Of a stretch of DNA of 64,000 bases, positions 8,459-18,033 are shown piece after piece. The notes below the pieces were generated by a model. That model saw only the letters and a list, made by a program, of their open reading frames with translations. It had not been told where the DNA came from and ran no database searches. Numbering within the stretch: position 1 is the first letter of the stretch; every line of letters starts with the position of its first letter. Origin of the DNA: JAAEEP01 sp035529155 (GTDB lineage: Archaea > Thermoplasmatota > Thermoplasmata > Methanomassiliicoccales > JAAEEP01); the NCBI GenBank assembly GCA_035529155.1, contig DATKXF010000077.1, positions 1 through 64,000 of the forward strand, in the 5' to 3' direction. A program made the position numbers and the translations under genes.

Positions 8459-8857
8459 AAGCGAAATCGCGATCAGACAGACAATGGCGATGACCACCAT
8501 CCACAACACGATCCCGCGGTCGGACCCGAAGACTATGGGCAGGGGCCCTATGAGAACCAAACCTCCGAACCTTCCCCTGCGCTCATGTTCTACACCTGAA
8601 AACTCTATGGGCTCTCCCAACGCAGACTCTTCTCGAACCTCATAGGCGCCCACCAGGAATGACAGGAAGATCAGCAATATGCCGAGGAATAGAAGAATGC
8701 CTCCAAGAGCGGGCAGCAAACCCTCACCCCTTATCACGGGGATGACGAAGATCAGGATCAGCTCGAGATCGCCCCTGATTGCGGCGACGATTAGAAGCAG
8801 GACGGACAGCGAGATCAGGATCAAACCAGATGCCCTGACTAGCTTTCTAGACATCAT
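8435..8857 (-). CDS. DUF131-type membrane protein
   Basis: 140 residues with hydrophobic helices near residues 8-25, 28-42, 49-69 and 117-137. Between helices three and four sits the segment RFGGLVLIGPLPIVFGSD, which is the hallmark of the archaeal DUF131/TIGR00304 membrane family. Function unknown. It overlaps the convergent small gene at its 3' end. Confidence 0.72.
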   Translation of the reverse strand: MMSRKLVRASGLILISLSVLLLIVAAIRGDLELILIFVIPVIRGEGLLPALGGILLFLGILLIFLSFLVGAYEVREESALGEPIEFSGVEHERRGRFGGLVLIGPLPIVFGSDRGIVLWMVVIAIVCLIAISLSIFLWSN

Positions 8858-8905
8858 TCAACAGGTGACTGATGCATGGAAGGATATATTATCTTCCTTC
8901 TCAAG

Positions 8906-9160
8906 CTACCTGCGGATGATTCTGTCAACATCCTCCCACTGACCTTTCTCATTGCGGTCGAAGACCCAGAATGACCTGGTGTGCTTTGTCTCGCCCCTCC
9001 CTATCAAGCCTGCAGAGGTCAGGAAAACGAGTAGCGCAAAGATCACAGTGAACATGCCTGGTATGAAGGATAGGAAGACCAAGATCCATATTCCGAGCAC
9101 CCCTATGATCACTGAAAGGATGCTCAATGCGCCGCGGACCCTACCACTCTTGCCCTTCAT
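8906..9160 (-). CDS. Small membrane protein of unknown function
   Basis: 84 residues with a basic N-terminus, two adjacent hydrophobic helices (about residues 11-31 and 34-54) and a charged cytoplasmic-type tail. The reading frame is intact and coding-like, but no family is recognised. It may be co-transcribed with the DUF131 gene that follows on the same strand. Confidence 0.5.
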   Translation of the reverse strand: MKGKSGRVRGALSILSVIIGVLGIWILVFLSFIPGMFTVIFALLVFLTSAGLIGRGETKHTRSFWVFDRNEKGQWEDVDRIIRR

Positions 9161-9208
9161 TCATCTCCCCTAATGAAAAGTGTCTTTCCATCCTATATAT
9201 ATAGCCGC

Positions 9209-10186
9209 ATGTCCCCAATCTTTTTATTTCCAGAGCTTGATTTGGGCCTGGGTGCACCTTTGACCTCCTTAAAGAGAGTTATCTCCGAGATACTTTTTTC
9301 CAGAGATTTTGAGGTCTGGGAGGAGGACGATGACATCTTCGGAACGAAGGGGGACGTCAATGTTGTGTTCTGCATTCTACCCGAGTACGACAGGGAGTTG
9401 GCGGGACGTTTTCTGAAGAGACATGAGGGGTTCGAGGGCACCAAGATAATCGCCACCCTGGACAACACGCCCTCAAGGGAGGCAGAGGAAGGGGTCTTCC
9501 TCTGGGACAGGGAAGCGATCGAGCACGAGATCGGCCGGACCAGGGTGGAGAAGATACTAGGTGAGGAGGATCACGGCCTCCTTGACGAGATTTCCGCCGA
9601 CGATTATCCTCAGATGGTCTCCCAAGAAGAGCTCGAGATGATGGATGTCGCGGAGGTGGGGGAGAGGATCATTCGCCCGGTCATCGGTATTGACGATATC
9701 AAGGAGATCTCACGTCAGACCGTTGGAGGTTTCAGACACAGGCTGGAGCTGGTCCCTCACTATGTCTTCGAGTACCGATGCAGGCTGGATGTCAATGGTG
9801 AGGAGATGGTCTCGAAGAGCGGCACGCTGGCCGTGAACGCGCTGACCCGTAAGGTCGAGGTCTGGAAGGAGGACTTTGATACGGTGTACGCCATCGAATT
9901 GAACCACCGGCGCCTAGAGCCGATGATCGATATCGACGAAGCCCGGGCGGCTGTCCAGGAGGAGGTAATCCATCTCCATACCTACGAGAAGGAGCTCATC
10001 AAGGACGATGGAAAGGTCACGGTCATGGAGAAGAAGGTGCTCTCTCCCAGTCCGGAGGACGTTGTTCTTGCTGGAAAGGGTTTATTCTACCTTCCCGTAT
10101 GGTGCATCGAGGGTGTCCACGGGGTCATGATCATCAATGCCGGGACAGGGAAGATAATCAGCGAGGATTACTACAGAGGCGTATGA
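9209..10186 (+). CDS. Conserved-looking hypothetical protein, family not recognised
   Basis: An open frame of up to 325 residues. It is acidic in the first half; the C-terminal half contains two repeat-like segments with a GTLAVNALTRKVEVW pattern and a V-I-N-A-G-T-G-K-I ending that recalls PepSY-like beta units, a resemblance only. The start is uncertain: TATATATATA at 9194-9203 places transcription near 9222, after both ATG 9173 and ATG 9209, so a TTG at 9260 may be used. The 3' end overlaps the convergent Mut7-C gene by 16 bases. Confidence 0.6.
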   Translation: MSPIFLFPELDLGLGAPLTSLKRVISEILFSRDFEVWEEDDDIFGTKGDVNVVFCILPEYDRELAGRFLKRHEGFEGTKIIATLDNTPSREAEEGVFLWDREAIEHEIGRTRVEKILGEEDHGLLDEISADDYPQMVSQEELEMMDVAEVGERIIRPVIGIDDIKEISRQTVGGFRHRLELVPHYVFEYRCRLDVNGEEMVSKSGTLAVNALTRKVEVWKEDFDTVYAIELNHRRLEPMIDIDEARAAVQEEVIHLHTYEKELIKDDGKVTVMEKKVLSPSPEDVVLAGKGLFYLPVWCIEGVHGVMIINAGTGKIISEDYYRGV

Positions 10187-10659
10187 TCCTTAGCATCCAC
10201 CCGATCAACCAATTCTAGACGAGCCCTAATGTCGAGCCAGTGAGAGCCCTTCCAGTATACCTTACCGCATCCCACACAACGATAGAACTCATCATTATTC
10301 TTAAGCGCACCTTCTGGGACTAGTTCCTTTGCTTCATGGAGGGGGATCGTCTCGAGCTCCCCATTGCACATTGTGCACCTGGTCAGGGATTCATCGAGGG
10401 TCAGCCCTAGCACCTTCGATACCTGCTTGAGCTGCCCAATGACCTCGTCATCCTCGATGAACAGCCCTGCGTCACCCGCCCTGAAGGTCAGCTCCTTGTC
10501 CCGGGTGAGGAGAAAGCGCCCCTCCTCTAAGGCGGTGTTCACGATCTCGGTATCGCTCTGATCCCTGTGATAGATGGTGTCGTACCCCATGATGCGCAGC
10601 CATCTGGCCAAGGATCCAAGCATCTCATCGACTGAGAACTTGGGTCTATCAGTCATCAT
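10171..10659 (-). CDS. Mut7-C RNase-domain protein (DUF82) with zinc ribbon
   Basis: 162 residues. The N-terminal half matches the Mut7-C/PIN-like fold: DEMLGSLARWLRIMGYDT, then FLLTRDKEL with conserved acidic residues. The C-terminal half has two CxxC pairs (CTMC ... CVGCGKVYWKGSHW) forming a zinc ribbon. This is the typical archaeal COG1656 architecture, thought to act on RNA. The ATGATG start lies within the last codons of the RibD-type gene (about 11-base overlap), preceded by GAGGT. Confidence 0.82.
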   Translation of the reverse strand: MMTDRPKFSVDEMLGSLARWLRIMGYDTIYHRDQSDTEIVNTALEEGRFLLTRDKELTFRAGDAGLFIEDDEVIGQLKQVSKVLGLTLDESLTRCTMCNGELETIPLHEAKELVPEGALKNNDEFYRCVGCGKVYWKGSHWLDIRARLELVDRVDAKDHTPL

Positions 10660-11284
10660 TGCAGACCTCATATTCGAGTAAGACCCCGTCCCCCAGCCAC
10701 TCACACCCAACGAGTTTCAGATTCAATATTTCTTGATCGTCGAACCCCTCTCCATCCACCGGGGTGGGCGCGGTTCTCCCTCCTATGATCTTGCTGCCCA
10801 CGAACACGGAGTAATGATCCACGAAGCCTTCCTTGAAGAATGACCAGAGTACCTCTCCCCCACCCTCGACCAGCATGGTCCTCACGCCCATCTCATGCAA
10901 CCTTGTGAGCAAGAGGTCAAGATCTACCCGGTCCTTCCCTATGCGCAGGACCTCCGCGTTTCTCCAGACCTTGTCGCAACCCTCGACGGTGGCAATTATG
11001 GTTCTTGCCCGTGCATTCAGTACCCGGGCGTCGTCGGGTGTCCGTCCCCTGGAGTCAAGAACGACCCGGATGGGGTTCTCCTCAATGGGTGCACCCTTCA
11101 CTGTCAGATGCGGGTCGTCAGAGAGAACGGTGCCTATCCCGACCAGGATGGCATCGACCCCAATCTTGAGTTCCTTCACCCGGGCAAGATCCTCGGGCGA
11201 GGAGATGGTGACCTGCTTCCTTCTCCTTCCTGCCAGTTTCCCGTCGGCTGTCATTGCACAGTTGACCGTGACGTGGGGTCTCAT
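10649..11284 (-). CDS. 2,5-diamino-6-ribosylamino-pyrimidinone 5'-phosphate reductase (RibD C-terminal type)
   Basis: A 211-residue dihydrofolate-reductase-fold enzyme that reduces the ribose of the riboflavin/F420 precursor. Motifs: NCAMTADGKLA at the N-terminus, DAILVGIGTVLSDDPHL (NADPH loop) and MLVEGGGEVLWSF near the C-terminus. The ATG at 11284 is chosen because GTTTATC about 25 bases upstream predicts a leaderless start; the longer TTG/GTG forms would lie upstream of that start. Overlaps the Mut7-C gene downstream. Confidence 0.88.
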   Translation of the reverse strand: MRPHVTVNCAMTADGKLAGRRRKQVTISSPEDLARVKELKIGVDAILVGIGTVLSDDPHLTVKGAPIEENPIRVVLDSRGRTPDDARVLNARARTIIATVEGCDKVWRNAEVLRIGKDRVDLDLLLTRLHEMGVRTMLVEGGGEVLWSFFKEGFVDHYSVFVGSKIIGGRTAPTPVDGEGFDDQEILNLKLVGCEWLGDGVLLEYEVCNDD

Positions 11285-11368
11285 CGCCAGAAAGATGCGG
11301 ACGAGGTGAGATAAACGTTTGGAAGGATATACCAATGGTTAAGTAATCTAGATTGAGATTAGGCTGCG

Positions 11369-12136
11369 ATGCAAGGCATTGATATCATCCCAATCAAGCA
11401 GATGGACGTCAGGGGAGCATATGTCATCGATGGCTTTCCAAGCGTCGGGCTCGTGGGGTCGATCGCCGCGAATTATTTGGTGAGCTTCCTTGACCTGGAA
11501 CTCATCGGCGTCCTAGATTCCATGACCTTTCCCGCTATGTCCCTGATCCGCGATGGCATTCCCTACAGTCCAGTGCGCATTTACGGAGGAAAAATGGGAG
11601 AAGGAGGAGAGGACAAGATAGTGGTCTTCGTCTCTGAGTTCCAGCCCCCACCCGAGATCATAAAGCCGCTTGCTACCACCCTCATGGATTGGGTCGAGCT
11701 GAACAAGTGCAAAATGGTGATATCCCCTGAGGGAATGATCATACCCCCGGGCAAGAGCGAGGATCCAGATTCAATCTTCGATAATATCTTCGGAGTTGGC
11801 TCGACTCCACAGATGACCGATCTGCTCAAGGAGAACAACATCCCCCTTTTCGAGACGGGCATCATAATGGGTCTGGCAGGAGTGCTCCTGAATGAGGGTG
11901 TCAACAGGGACATCGGTGTGGTGACCATCTTGTCATGGTCTCATGTGGAGTACCCTGACGCCAGGGCCGCGGCCGCCTGCATATCGGCAATCGACAAGAT
12001 GCTGCTCCAGGTCGAGCTGGACATAAAACCGCTGATAACCGAGGCGGAGGTCATCGAGAATCACCTGAAGCAACTCTACAAGACTGCCGGGAAGGAACAG
12101 GAGATCCCCAAGAGCAAGTCCATCATGTATAGCTAG
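11369..12136 (+). CDS. PAC2-family protein (proteasome assembly chaperone-like)
   Basis: 255 residues of the PAC2 family (COG2047/PbaB-like). Recognisable segments are GFPSVGLVGSIAANYLV at residues 20-36, the PPEIIKPLATTL strand-helix and GLAGVLLNEG. Archaeal members assist proteasome assembly or regulation. A C-terminal helix (residues 215-245) precedes a tail that could mimic proteasome-activating C-termini, though no HbYX motif is present (the end is MYS). The 3' end overlaps rtcA on the other strand by 14 bases. Confidence 0.83.
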   Translation: MQGIDIIPIKQMDVRGAYVIDGFPSVGLVGSIAANYLVSFLDLELIGVLDSMTFPAMSLIRDGIPYSPVRIYGGKMGEGGEDKIVVFVSEFQPPPEIIKPLATTLMDWVELNKCKMVISPEGMIIPPGKSEDPDSIFDNIFGVGSTPQMTDLLKENNIPLFETGIIMGLAGVLLNEGVNRDIGVVTILSWSHVEYPDARAAAACISAIDKMLLQVELDIKPLITEAEVIENHLKQLYKTAGKEQEIPKSKSIMYS

Positions 12137-13151
12137 GCTCAACGATCACCTCGAAGTCCTCATTTCTCTTTCGGATGCGGACTTCGATATCAATGAATTC
12201 TGGAAGGAGGGCAGCCACGCTACGAAGATGCTGGCTTGCTTCTCTGATCCGGAACCTTGAAGGTCCCTCTGCCAAGGCCATGTATGGAAGAAGCTGATCG
12301 GCCGCGTGGACATCCAAGGTTCCGGCCCCCTCCATCTCGAGAGTGAGGCCCCGTGAAGCCTGCTCCCCAACCTTCTCTGAGGACAATCCTTTCTCTCCCA
12401 GGCAATCTGCTCCCAGGATGGTTTTTTCGTACCTTGCAAAGAGGCATATCCCGGTCCCAGTGGAGGGGCCTTCTCTCAGGTCATAGGAGATCTTTAGATC
12501 CTTGTCCAACATCAATTTCTTGGCCGTATGAGACATCCTCTTGCAGATGTGGTCCGGAAGGTTCTGTGAGAAGCAAACACCTTCCACCGTGATCAGCTCT
12601 CCCCTCACATCGAGATCAAGAGGCGCAAGCCTTTCTGGAGCAGTAACCTGGACGGTGACCGATCCCCCACCCTGGGGGTAGAACCCCCTTCTGAGGATAT
12701 CGATGCTCATCCTCACTCCCATCCTCTCCAGCATGGGTAAGAGAAGTCTCTCGAGATAATCCACAGGAGGGGACCATTTGACGTTCGTTCCCCCGTTGAT
12801 CGTTAGACGCGATTCATGGCCCGAGCCTATCACGGGGAGGAGACAGGCCTGCATGACCAGGGTGATGCTCCCGGCAGTTCCCACATCAAGTCTAAGATCA
12901 CCGGACCGGATCTTACCCGGTTTGAACACGATCTCCGCGGAACCTATCTTGTCCCCAGATAGTTCCGCATTGCAGAGGTGGGCCACCCCCCTTATTCCAG
13001 CGATATGCTGTGCTGCCAGGCCAGGTTTGGGTCTTCCCGCCCTGATATTGGAAACCCTGCATTCCTTTCCTGTGAGGGCCGAGAGCGCGACGGCCATCCT
13101 GAGAATCTGACCACCCCCCTCGCCCGTAGAGCCATCGACATCGATCATCAT
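12123..13151 (-). CDS. rtcA: RNA 3'-terminal phosphate cyclase RtcA
   Basis: 342 residues. RtcA converts RNA 3'-phosphates to 2',3'-cyclic phosphates through an adenylated-histidine intermediate. Conserved elements are DGSTGEGGGQILRMAVALS at the start, the RAGRPKPGLAAQH segment and the DVGTAGSITLV motif. The nucleophilic His is expected near residue 300 in the QLLPYMALAEGPS region; I cannot assign it with certainty. The ATGATG start is 24 bases downstream of the ATPase gene stop, so the two may share a transcript. Confidence 0.93.
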   Translation of the reverse strand: MMIDVDGSTGEGGGQILRMAVALSALTGKECRVSNIRAGRPKPGLAAQHIAGIRGVAHLCNAELSGDKIGSAEIVFKPGKIRSGDLRLDVGTAGSITLVMQACLLPVIGSGHESRLTINGGTNVKWSPPVDYLERLLLPMLERMGVRMSIDILRRGFYPQGGGSVTVQVTAPERLAPLDLDVRGELITVEGVCFSQNLPDHICKRMSHTAKKLMLDKDLKISYDLREGPSTGTGICLFARYEKTILGADCLGEKGLSSEKVGEQASRGLTLEMEGAGTLDVHAADQLLPYMALAEGPSRFRIREASQHLRSVAALLPEFIDIEVRIRKRNEDFEVIVEPSYT

Positions 13152-13174
13152 TCCACCTTAGAGCAGGAACGCTC

Positions 13175-15943
13175 TCATGACGGTTCCGCCCTCGCCGCCC
13201 TCCTCTTTGCCATCTTCCATATTTCGTTGATGATGAAGGCGCTGAGGGCGATCGGTATCGTAATCAACCACTCTGTCAACCCTATTGGTTCCGTCCTGAA
13301 CACCTCGTTCAGGAATGGTAGGTAGACCACCATAAGCTGCAGTGCGACGGATGCAATCACCGCATAGACCAGCTTAATGTTCGAACTGATCCCCAGATCG
13401 AAGAGTGTCCTCCTTTCGGAACGGGCGGAGAACACGTAGAACAGCTGGAACAGCACGAGGGTGCAGAAGGCCACCGTACGTGCTTTGGCGATGTTTCCCG
13501 TATCGCTGTATTCTATCCAGAATGCGGCGAGGGTGCCGATGGCCATTATCAATCCCATGATCACTATACGGTAGGCCATTGCCCTGGTTACAGGAGGCTC
13601 GTCGGGGTTTCTGGGAGATCTTTCCATGACGTCTGGATCGGTGGGCTCGACCCCTAGGGCAAGGGCCGGAAGACCGTCGGTCACCAGGTTGATCCACAAG
13701 ATCTGGATGGGAAGCAGGAACGGAAGCATCTCAGGGTCAACGAAGATCAGTGTGGCTATGAACATGGTCGCCACCTCGCCCGCGTTGCAGGAGAGAAGGA
13801 AGGACACGAACTTCTTGATGTTGTCGTAGATGCCCCTCCCCTCCTCGGTGGCGCTGACGATAGAGGCGAAGTTGTCATCCACGAGTACCATCTCCGACGC
13901 CTCCTTGGACACGTCGGTTCCAGTGATCCCCATGGCGATCCCAATGTCCGCCTTCTTGAGCGCCGGTGCATCGTTCACGCCGTCACCGGTCATGGCGACG
14001 ATCTCCCCGTTGTGCTTGAGAGCGTCGACGATCTTCACCTTGTGCTCCGGCGCTACACGGGCGTACACGTTGACTTCTTTCACCCTTTCTGATAGTTCCT
14101 CCAAGCTGATCTCTTCCAGCTCTCTGCCGGTCATCACCGGAGCATCTTTCCTGGGATCGATGCCCATCTCCATGGCGATCGCTTTTGCCGTGAGGGCATG
14201 ATCTCCAGTAATCATCTTGACCTGGATGCCAGCCTTTTTGCTGATTCTGATGGCTTCGATGGCCTCGGTACGGGGCGAATCGATCATTCCCACCAGGCCC
14301 AGGAACACGAGCTCCTTCTCCAGCGAATCCTCGGAAAGATCGTCATCATCAACTTCTCTCATGGCCAGGGCTAGTACTCTGAGGGCTCTGGACGCCATCT
14401 CAGAATCCTTGTTCTTGATGGCCGTACGCCCGGCCTCATTCAATGGAAAGACCTGCCCGTCCATGCAGATGCGGTTGCACAGCGATAGAACGCTCTCGGC
14501 GGCTCCCTTGCAGAATGCGTATTTTTTCTCACCGAACCGGTTGATGGTGATCATTCTCTTCTTCGTCGAATCGAAAGGTATCTCGAATATTCTAGGATGG
14601 TCGTCTATGAACTGGTCTTCATCGATTCCAGCCTTTCTGGCGGTGACTATCAGCGTTCCCTCGGTGGTATCGCCGCCGATTCGCCATTTTCCATTGTCAT
14701 CTATGAGTGTCGCGTCGTTGCAGAGGATGCCCGCGTTCAGCAGCCATTTGAGCCTGCCGTTGTCCAGCGGATTGATTCTCTTTTTATCAATGGTGAACTC
14801 ACCTACCGGCTCGAACCCTTCTCCGCTGACCAAGATGGTCTCTCCGACGAATATCTCCCTAATATTCATCTCGCCCTTTGTCAGGGTGCCAGTCTTGTCG
14901 GTGCATATCACAGTGGTGCTTCCCAGAGACTCGACTGCTGGGAGTCTCCGTATGACGGCATTCTTCTTGACCATCCTCTGAAGCCCGAGCGCAAGTGAGA
15001 TGGTTACCACTGCGGGTAAGCCCTCTGGAATGGCCGCTACAGCGAGGCTGACCGATGTCAGGAACATGCTGACGATGTCAACCTTTTGGATAAGTCCCAC
15101 GATGAAGATGAACACTGAGATCAGAAGGACGGCGATCCCGAGCTGCTTTCCCAGAACCTTCAGCTTCTTCTGCAGTGGGGTCTGCTCCGAATCGGCCTGG
15201 ATCAGTCCTGCGATCTTTCCCAAGGCCGTATTCATGCCCGTGTTGGTGACCACTGCTCGCCCCCTACCATACTCGATGATGCAGCCAGAGAACACCATGT
15301 TGGTCTTCTCGCCTAGGTACACATCCTTCTCCAGTACCGCTTCTGCGTTCTTGCGTATGGCAATCGATTCACCTGTGAGCGAAGCTTCGTTCACCTTCAG
15401 GTTGACTGACTCAAGGAGCCTGGCGTCAGAGGAGATCTTGTCACCGGTGGCCAGCATGATTATGTCTCCGGGAACCAGATCCCTCGAGGGTATCTCAATT
15501 TCGATGCCGTTCCTTATCACCTTGGCCCTTGGAGCCGCAAGCTCCTTCAGAGCCTGCATGGTCTTTTCAGCCTTGTATTCCTGAACGAAACCTAGTATGG
15601 CATTCAGGAAGACGATGATCATGATCACCGTTGCGTCGAACCACTCTTCCAACGTCCCCTGCACGATGGCTATGCCCGCTGAGATCAATGCGGCGATGAT
15701 AAGAATGATGACCAACACTTCTTTGAACTGCTGGAGGAATAGCTTTAGGGGGGATGTTCCCTTAGTCTCCACTAACTCATTGGGACCGTATTCATCCAGC
15801 CGTTGTCTGGCCGTTTCATCCGAGAGTCCTTTCCCAGATGTCCCCAATAGCTTGAGGGTTTCCTCCTTGGAAGACGAGTGCCATTCCTTGTCCATTGATG
15901 AGTAGACATAGCTGAGTCGTTGAAAAATCTTTTCCAAGTTCAT
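13175..15943 (-). CDS. P2-type cation-transporting ATPase (Ca2+-ATPase-like)
   Basis: About 922 residues in the order of P2A/PMR1-type pumps: N-terminal cation-ATPase domain (EWHSSSKEETLKLL), TM1-2, actuator motif LTGES, the M4 ion-site motif PEGLP, phosphorylation motif DKTGTLT (near residue 350), the hinge TGDGVNDAPALK, then six C-terminal helices (residues 680-910). It probably exports Ca2+ or Mn2+ or exchanges monovalent cations. ATG 15943 is one plausible start; ATG 15895 (MDKEWHS) resembles relatives better. Convergent with nothing; rtcA follows 24 bases downstream. Confidence 0.9.
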   Translation of the reverse strand: MNLEKIFQRLSYVYSSMDKEWHSSSKEETLKLLGTSGKGLSDETARQRLDEYGPNELVETKGTSPLKLFLQQFKEVLVIILIIAALISAGIAIVQGTLEEWFDATVIMIIVFLNAILGFVQEYKAEKTMQALKELAAPRAKVIRNGIEIEIPSRDLVPGDIIMLATGDKISSDARLLESVNLKVNEASLTGESIAIRKNAEAVLEKDVYLGEKTNMVFSGCIIEYGRGRAVVTNTGMNTALGKIAGLIQADSEQTPLQKKLKVLGKQLGIAVLLISVFIFIVGLIQKVDIVSMFLTSVSLAVAAIPEGLPAVVTISLALGLQRMVKKNAVIRRLPAVESLGSTTVICTDKTGTLTKGEMNIREIFVGETILVSGEGFEPVGEFTIDKKRINPLDNGRLKWLLNAGILCNDATLIDDNGKWRIGGDTTEGTLIVTARKAGIDEDQFIDDHPRIFEIPFDSTKKRMITINRFGEKKYAFCKGAAESVLSLCNRICMDGQVFPLNEAGRTAIKNKDSEMASRALRVLALAMREVDDDDLSEDSLEKELVFLGLVGMIDSPRTEAIEAIRISKKAGIQVKMITGDHALTAKAIAMEMGIDPRKDAPVMTGRELEEISLEELSERVKEVNVYARVAPEHKVKIVDALKHNGEIVAMTGDGVNDAPALKKADIGIAMGITGTDVSKEASEMVLVDDNFASIVSATEEGRGIYDNIKKFVSFLLSCNAGEVATMFIATLIFVDPEMLPFLLPIQILWINLVTDGLPALALGVEPTDPDVMERSPRNPDEPPVTRAMAYRIVIMGLIMAIGTLAAFWIEYSDTGNIAKARTVAFCTLVLFQLFYVFSARSERRTLFDLGISSNIKLVYAVIASVALQLMVVYLPFLNEVFRTEPIGLTEWLITIPIALSAFIINEIWKMAKRRAARAEPS

Positions 15944-15962
15944 CACTAATCCCTGTCTTGTC

Positions 15963-16085
15963 TCAGACCAAATGCACGTTCTCCATGGTGATTTCGATAT
16001 CTTTCCCCCTAGCTTTCCCCAGTTGTGCAATTCTCGAGAAAAGCTTTTTGTATAGTCTGGAAATCACAACGTCTGCGGGATGCAC
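15963..16085 (-). CDS. Possible 40-residue basic protein upstream of the ATPase
   Basis: A GTG at 16085 preceded by GGTGG opens a 40-codon frame (VHPADVVISRLY ... ENVHLV) ending 20 bases before the ATPase ATG. Its composition looks protein-like and the frame stays open upstream to a TGA near 16170, but no ATG exists and no family is recognised. It could equally be the remnant of a longer gene. The rest of 16086-16269 holds nothing I can identify. Confidence 0.22.
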   Translation of the reverse strand: MHPADVVISRLYKKLFSRIAQLGKARGKDIEITMENVHLV

Positions 16086-16269
16086 CAGGCCACCATGCTT
16101 GCGGATGGGATGTGATAAAGCTCTCGACAGGCTGGGCCATCGACAGTCCTTATGAAGACTACCCGGGTGAATTCATCCAAACAATAGGGGCATAGATGAC
16201 TGCAGCTCAACCCCGAGTCCTAAGAGCTCGGCTTCCCACAACATCCCCGTCCAGTGACGAGAGGAGAAC

Positions 16270-18033
16270 ATGCTTACCGGCGACAATGTGATGTTCCAAG
16301 TAGGAGTGATAATGCTCATTGCCTTCATCGGGGCAGGTCTAGCCCGGCGAAGCAGGCAGAGCGTGATCCTCGGGTACATTCTGGCCGGGATCCTCATTGG
16401 GCCCAACATGCATTTCGAGTTGGGCGGGATCGTCTACGACGGCTTGCTTGAGGACACGAGTTTCATCGAGGCAATGTCCGAGCTTGGTCTGATCCTGCTG
16501 CTGTTCTTTGTTGGCCTTGAGTTCTCATTCAGCAAGCTCAAGAAGACCAAAGCTCCGGCCACGATTCTCGCTGTCATCAACCTGGGCATCAACATGTTCG
16601 CAGGGATCATACTGGGTACGCTTTTGGGATGGCCAATTATCGATACCATCTTTCTCGCCGGCATCATCGCAATGAGCAGCTGCGCCATAACCGCCAAGTC
16701 TCTGATAGAGCTCGAGCGCCTTGCCAACCCCGAGACCGAGTTCCTCTTAGGAATGGTCATCGTCGAGAATTTCCTGGCCATGGTGCTTCTCACGATCGTA
16801 GGTGGTCTGGTGATCAAGTCCGGCGCAACGCCTCTTTCACTTTCCACTCTAGCCTTGGGAATCCTGGTATTCTATGTCTTCTTCATCATACTGGCAATAT
16901 GGATAATACCCCGTACTGTTAAGCAGCTCAAGAAGATTAAAAGCGATGAGATGTTCGTCCTCTTCGCCCTCGGCATCGTGTTCCTCTCCGCCGCGCTGGC
17001 CGAGATCTCAAATGTTCCAGCGATCATTGGGGCGTTCTTCATAGGCATGGTCTTCGCCGAGACTCAGATATCGGAGCGCTTCGAGCAGAAGATATCACCA
17101 TTCAGGGATGCCTTCGTGGCGGTATTCTTCGTCTCGTTTGGGATGCTCATAGATCCCGCCATGTTCTCCAGCGTGATATGGATAGTCGTCATAGCAGTAC
17201 CGCTTGTCATAATCAACGATGTCTTCATAACCGCAGCGCTTGCCTACTTCCTTGGTTTCTCGGCAAAGGGAGCGGTTTCAATGGGGACCTCTCTCTGCGG
17301 AAGGGGTGCAGAATCAGTCATGTACGCGAGCGTGGGAAGCAGGGCAGTGGGCACCACGAAGGGAGCAGAGTTTTTCCCCTTTGCTGGAGCCTTTTGCTTT
17401 GTCATGAGTGTCATCACTCCCCTTCTCATGAGAAACAGTGTGACTATCACCGAGGGTCTTGCCAGGAGATTGCCCAACTATATGAAGTACAGCGGGGCGG
17501 TCATCGCCCGCACCCTCAGTAAGTTGGTGATGCCAGCCAATCTCCGTCTTTATCAGAGGCCAAGACATCTAGGATTCGCCCTGATACTCTACTTCCTTGT
17601 GCTGACTGTGCTCATAGCGACCACTGGCACCCTTCATTTAGTGGTCTTTGGCTTGGGTCTTGGCCTCACACTGTTGATCTGGGGTGTAATCGATAGGGAG
17701 CTGTTTCCCGTGGTCCAGCACACCAATTACACCAATCTGGGCGTGGGTCCAGGGTCCAGGGCAAAGGTCGCCCACTTCGTCTCAACATTCGTCTTCATCA
17801 GCCTCCTAACCATCATTTGCATGGCCTTACTCTTCATCTACAATCCCTTCCTTGCCTCGATAGTGGTCCTTCTGTATCTGGGGGGAGTGATCCGATTGAT
17901 GAAACAGCATTATCTTTGGACCAGTAGACCCATCCAATCTCCGGGAAAGGTGGTTCCAGAACCTCAATTTCCCTGGGAAAAACCGGTCGCTCCTTCCAGA
18001 ATCAGGAGAAAGGATCGTGGAAAGTGGATGTGA
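16270..18033 (+). CDS. Kef-type (CPA2) monovalent cation:proton antiporter
   Basis: 587 residues. Residues 10-390 form a 12-13 helix CPA2 transport domain with ARRSRQSVILGYILAGILIGP after the first helix, LILLLFFVGLEFS, and the conserved VIVENFLAM region containing Glu/Asn exchange residues. After a cytoplasmic linker, a second cluster of four helices occurs at residues 430-550, which is unusual because many relatives carry a TrkA-N domain there instead. The ATG follows GAGAGGAGAAC. Divergently placed from the cation ATPase, suggesting an ion-homeostasis pair. Confidence 0.88.
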   Translation: MLTGDNVMFQVGVIMLIAFIGAGLARRSRQSVILGYILAGILIGPNMHFELGGIVYDGLLEDTSFIEAMSELGLILLLFFVGLEFSFSKLKKTKAPATILAVINLGINMFAGIILGTLLGWPIIDTIFLAGIIAMSSCAITAKSLIELERLANPETEFLLGMVIVENFLAMVLLTIVGGLVIKSGATPLSLSTLALGILVFYVFFIILAIWIIPRTVKQLKKIKSDEMFVLFALGIVFLSAALAEISNVPAIIGAFFIGMVFAETQISERFEQKISPFRDAFVAVFFVSFGMLIDPAMFSSVIWIVVIAVPLVIINDVFITAALAYFLGFSAKGAVSMGTSLCGRGAESVMYASVGSRAVGTTKGAEFFPFAGAFCFVMSVITPLLMRNSVTITEGLARRLPNYMKYSGAVIARTLSKLVMPANLRLYQRPRHLGFALILYFLVLTVLIATTGTLHLVVFGLGLGLTLLIWGVIDRELFPVVQHTNYTNLGVGPGSRAKVAHFVSTFVFISLLTIICMALLFIYNPFLASIVVLLYLGGVIRLMKQHYLWTSRPIQSPGKVVPEPQFPWEKPVAPSRIRRKDRGKWM

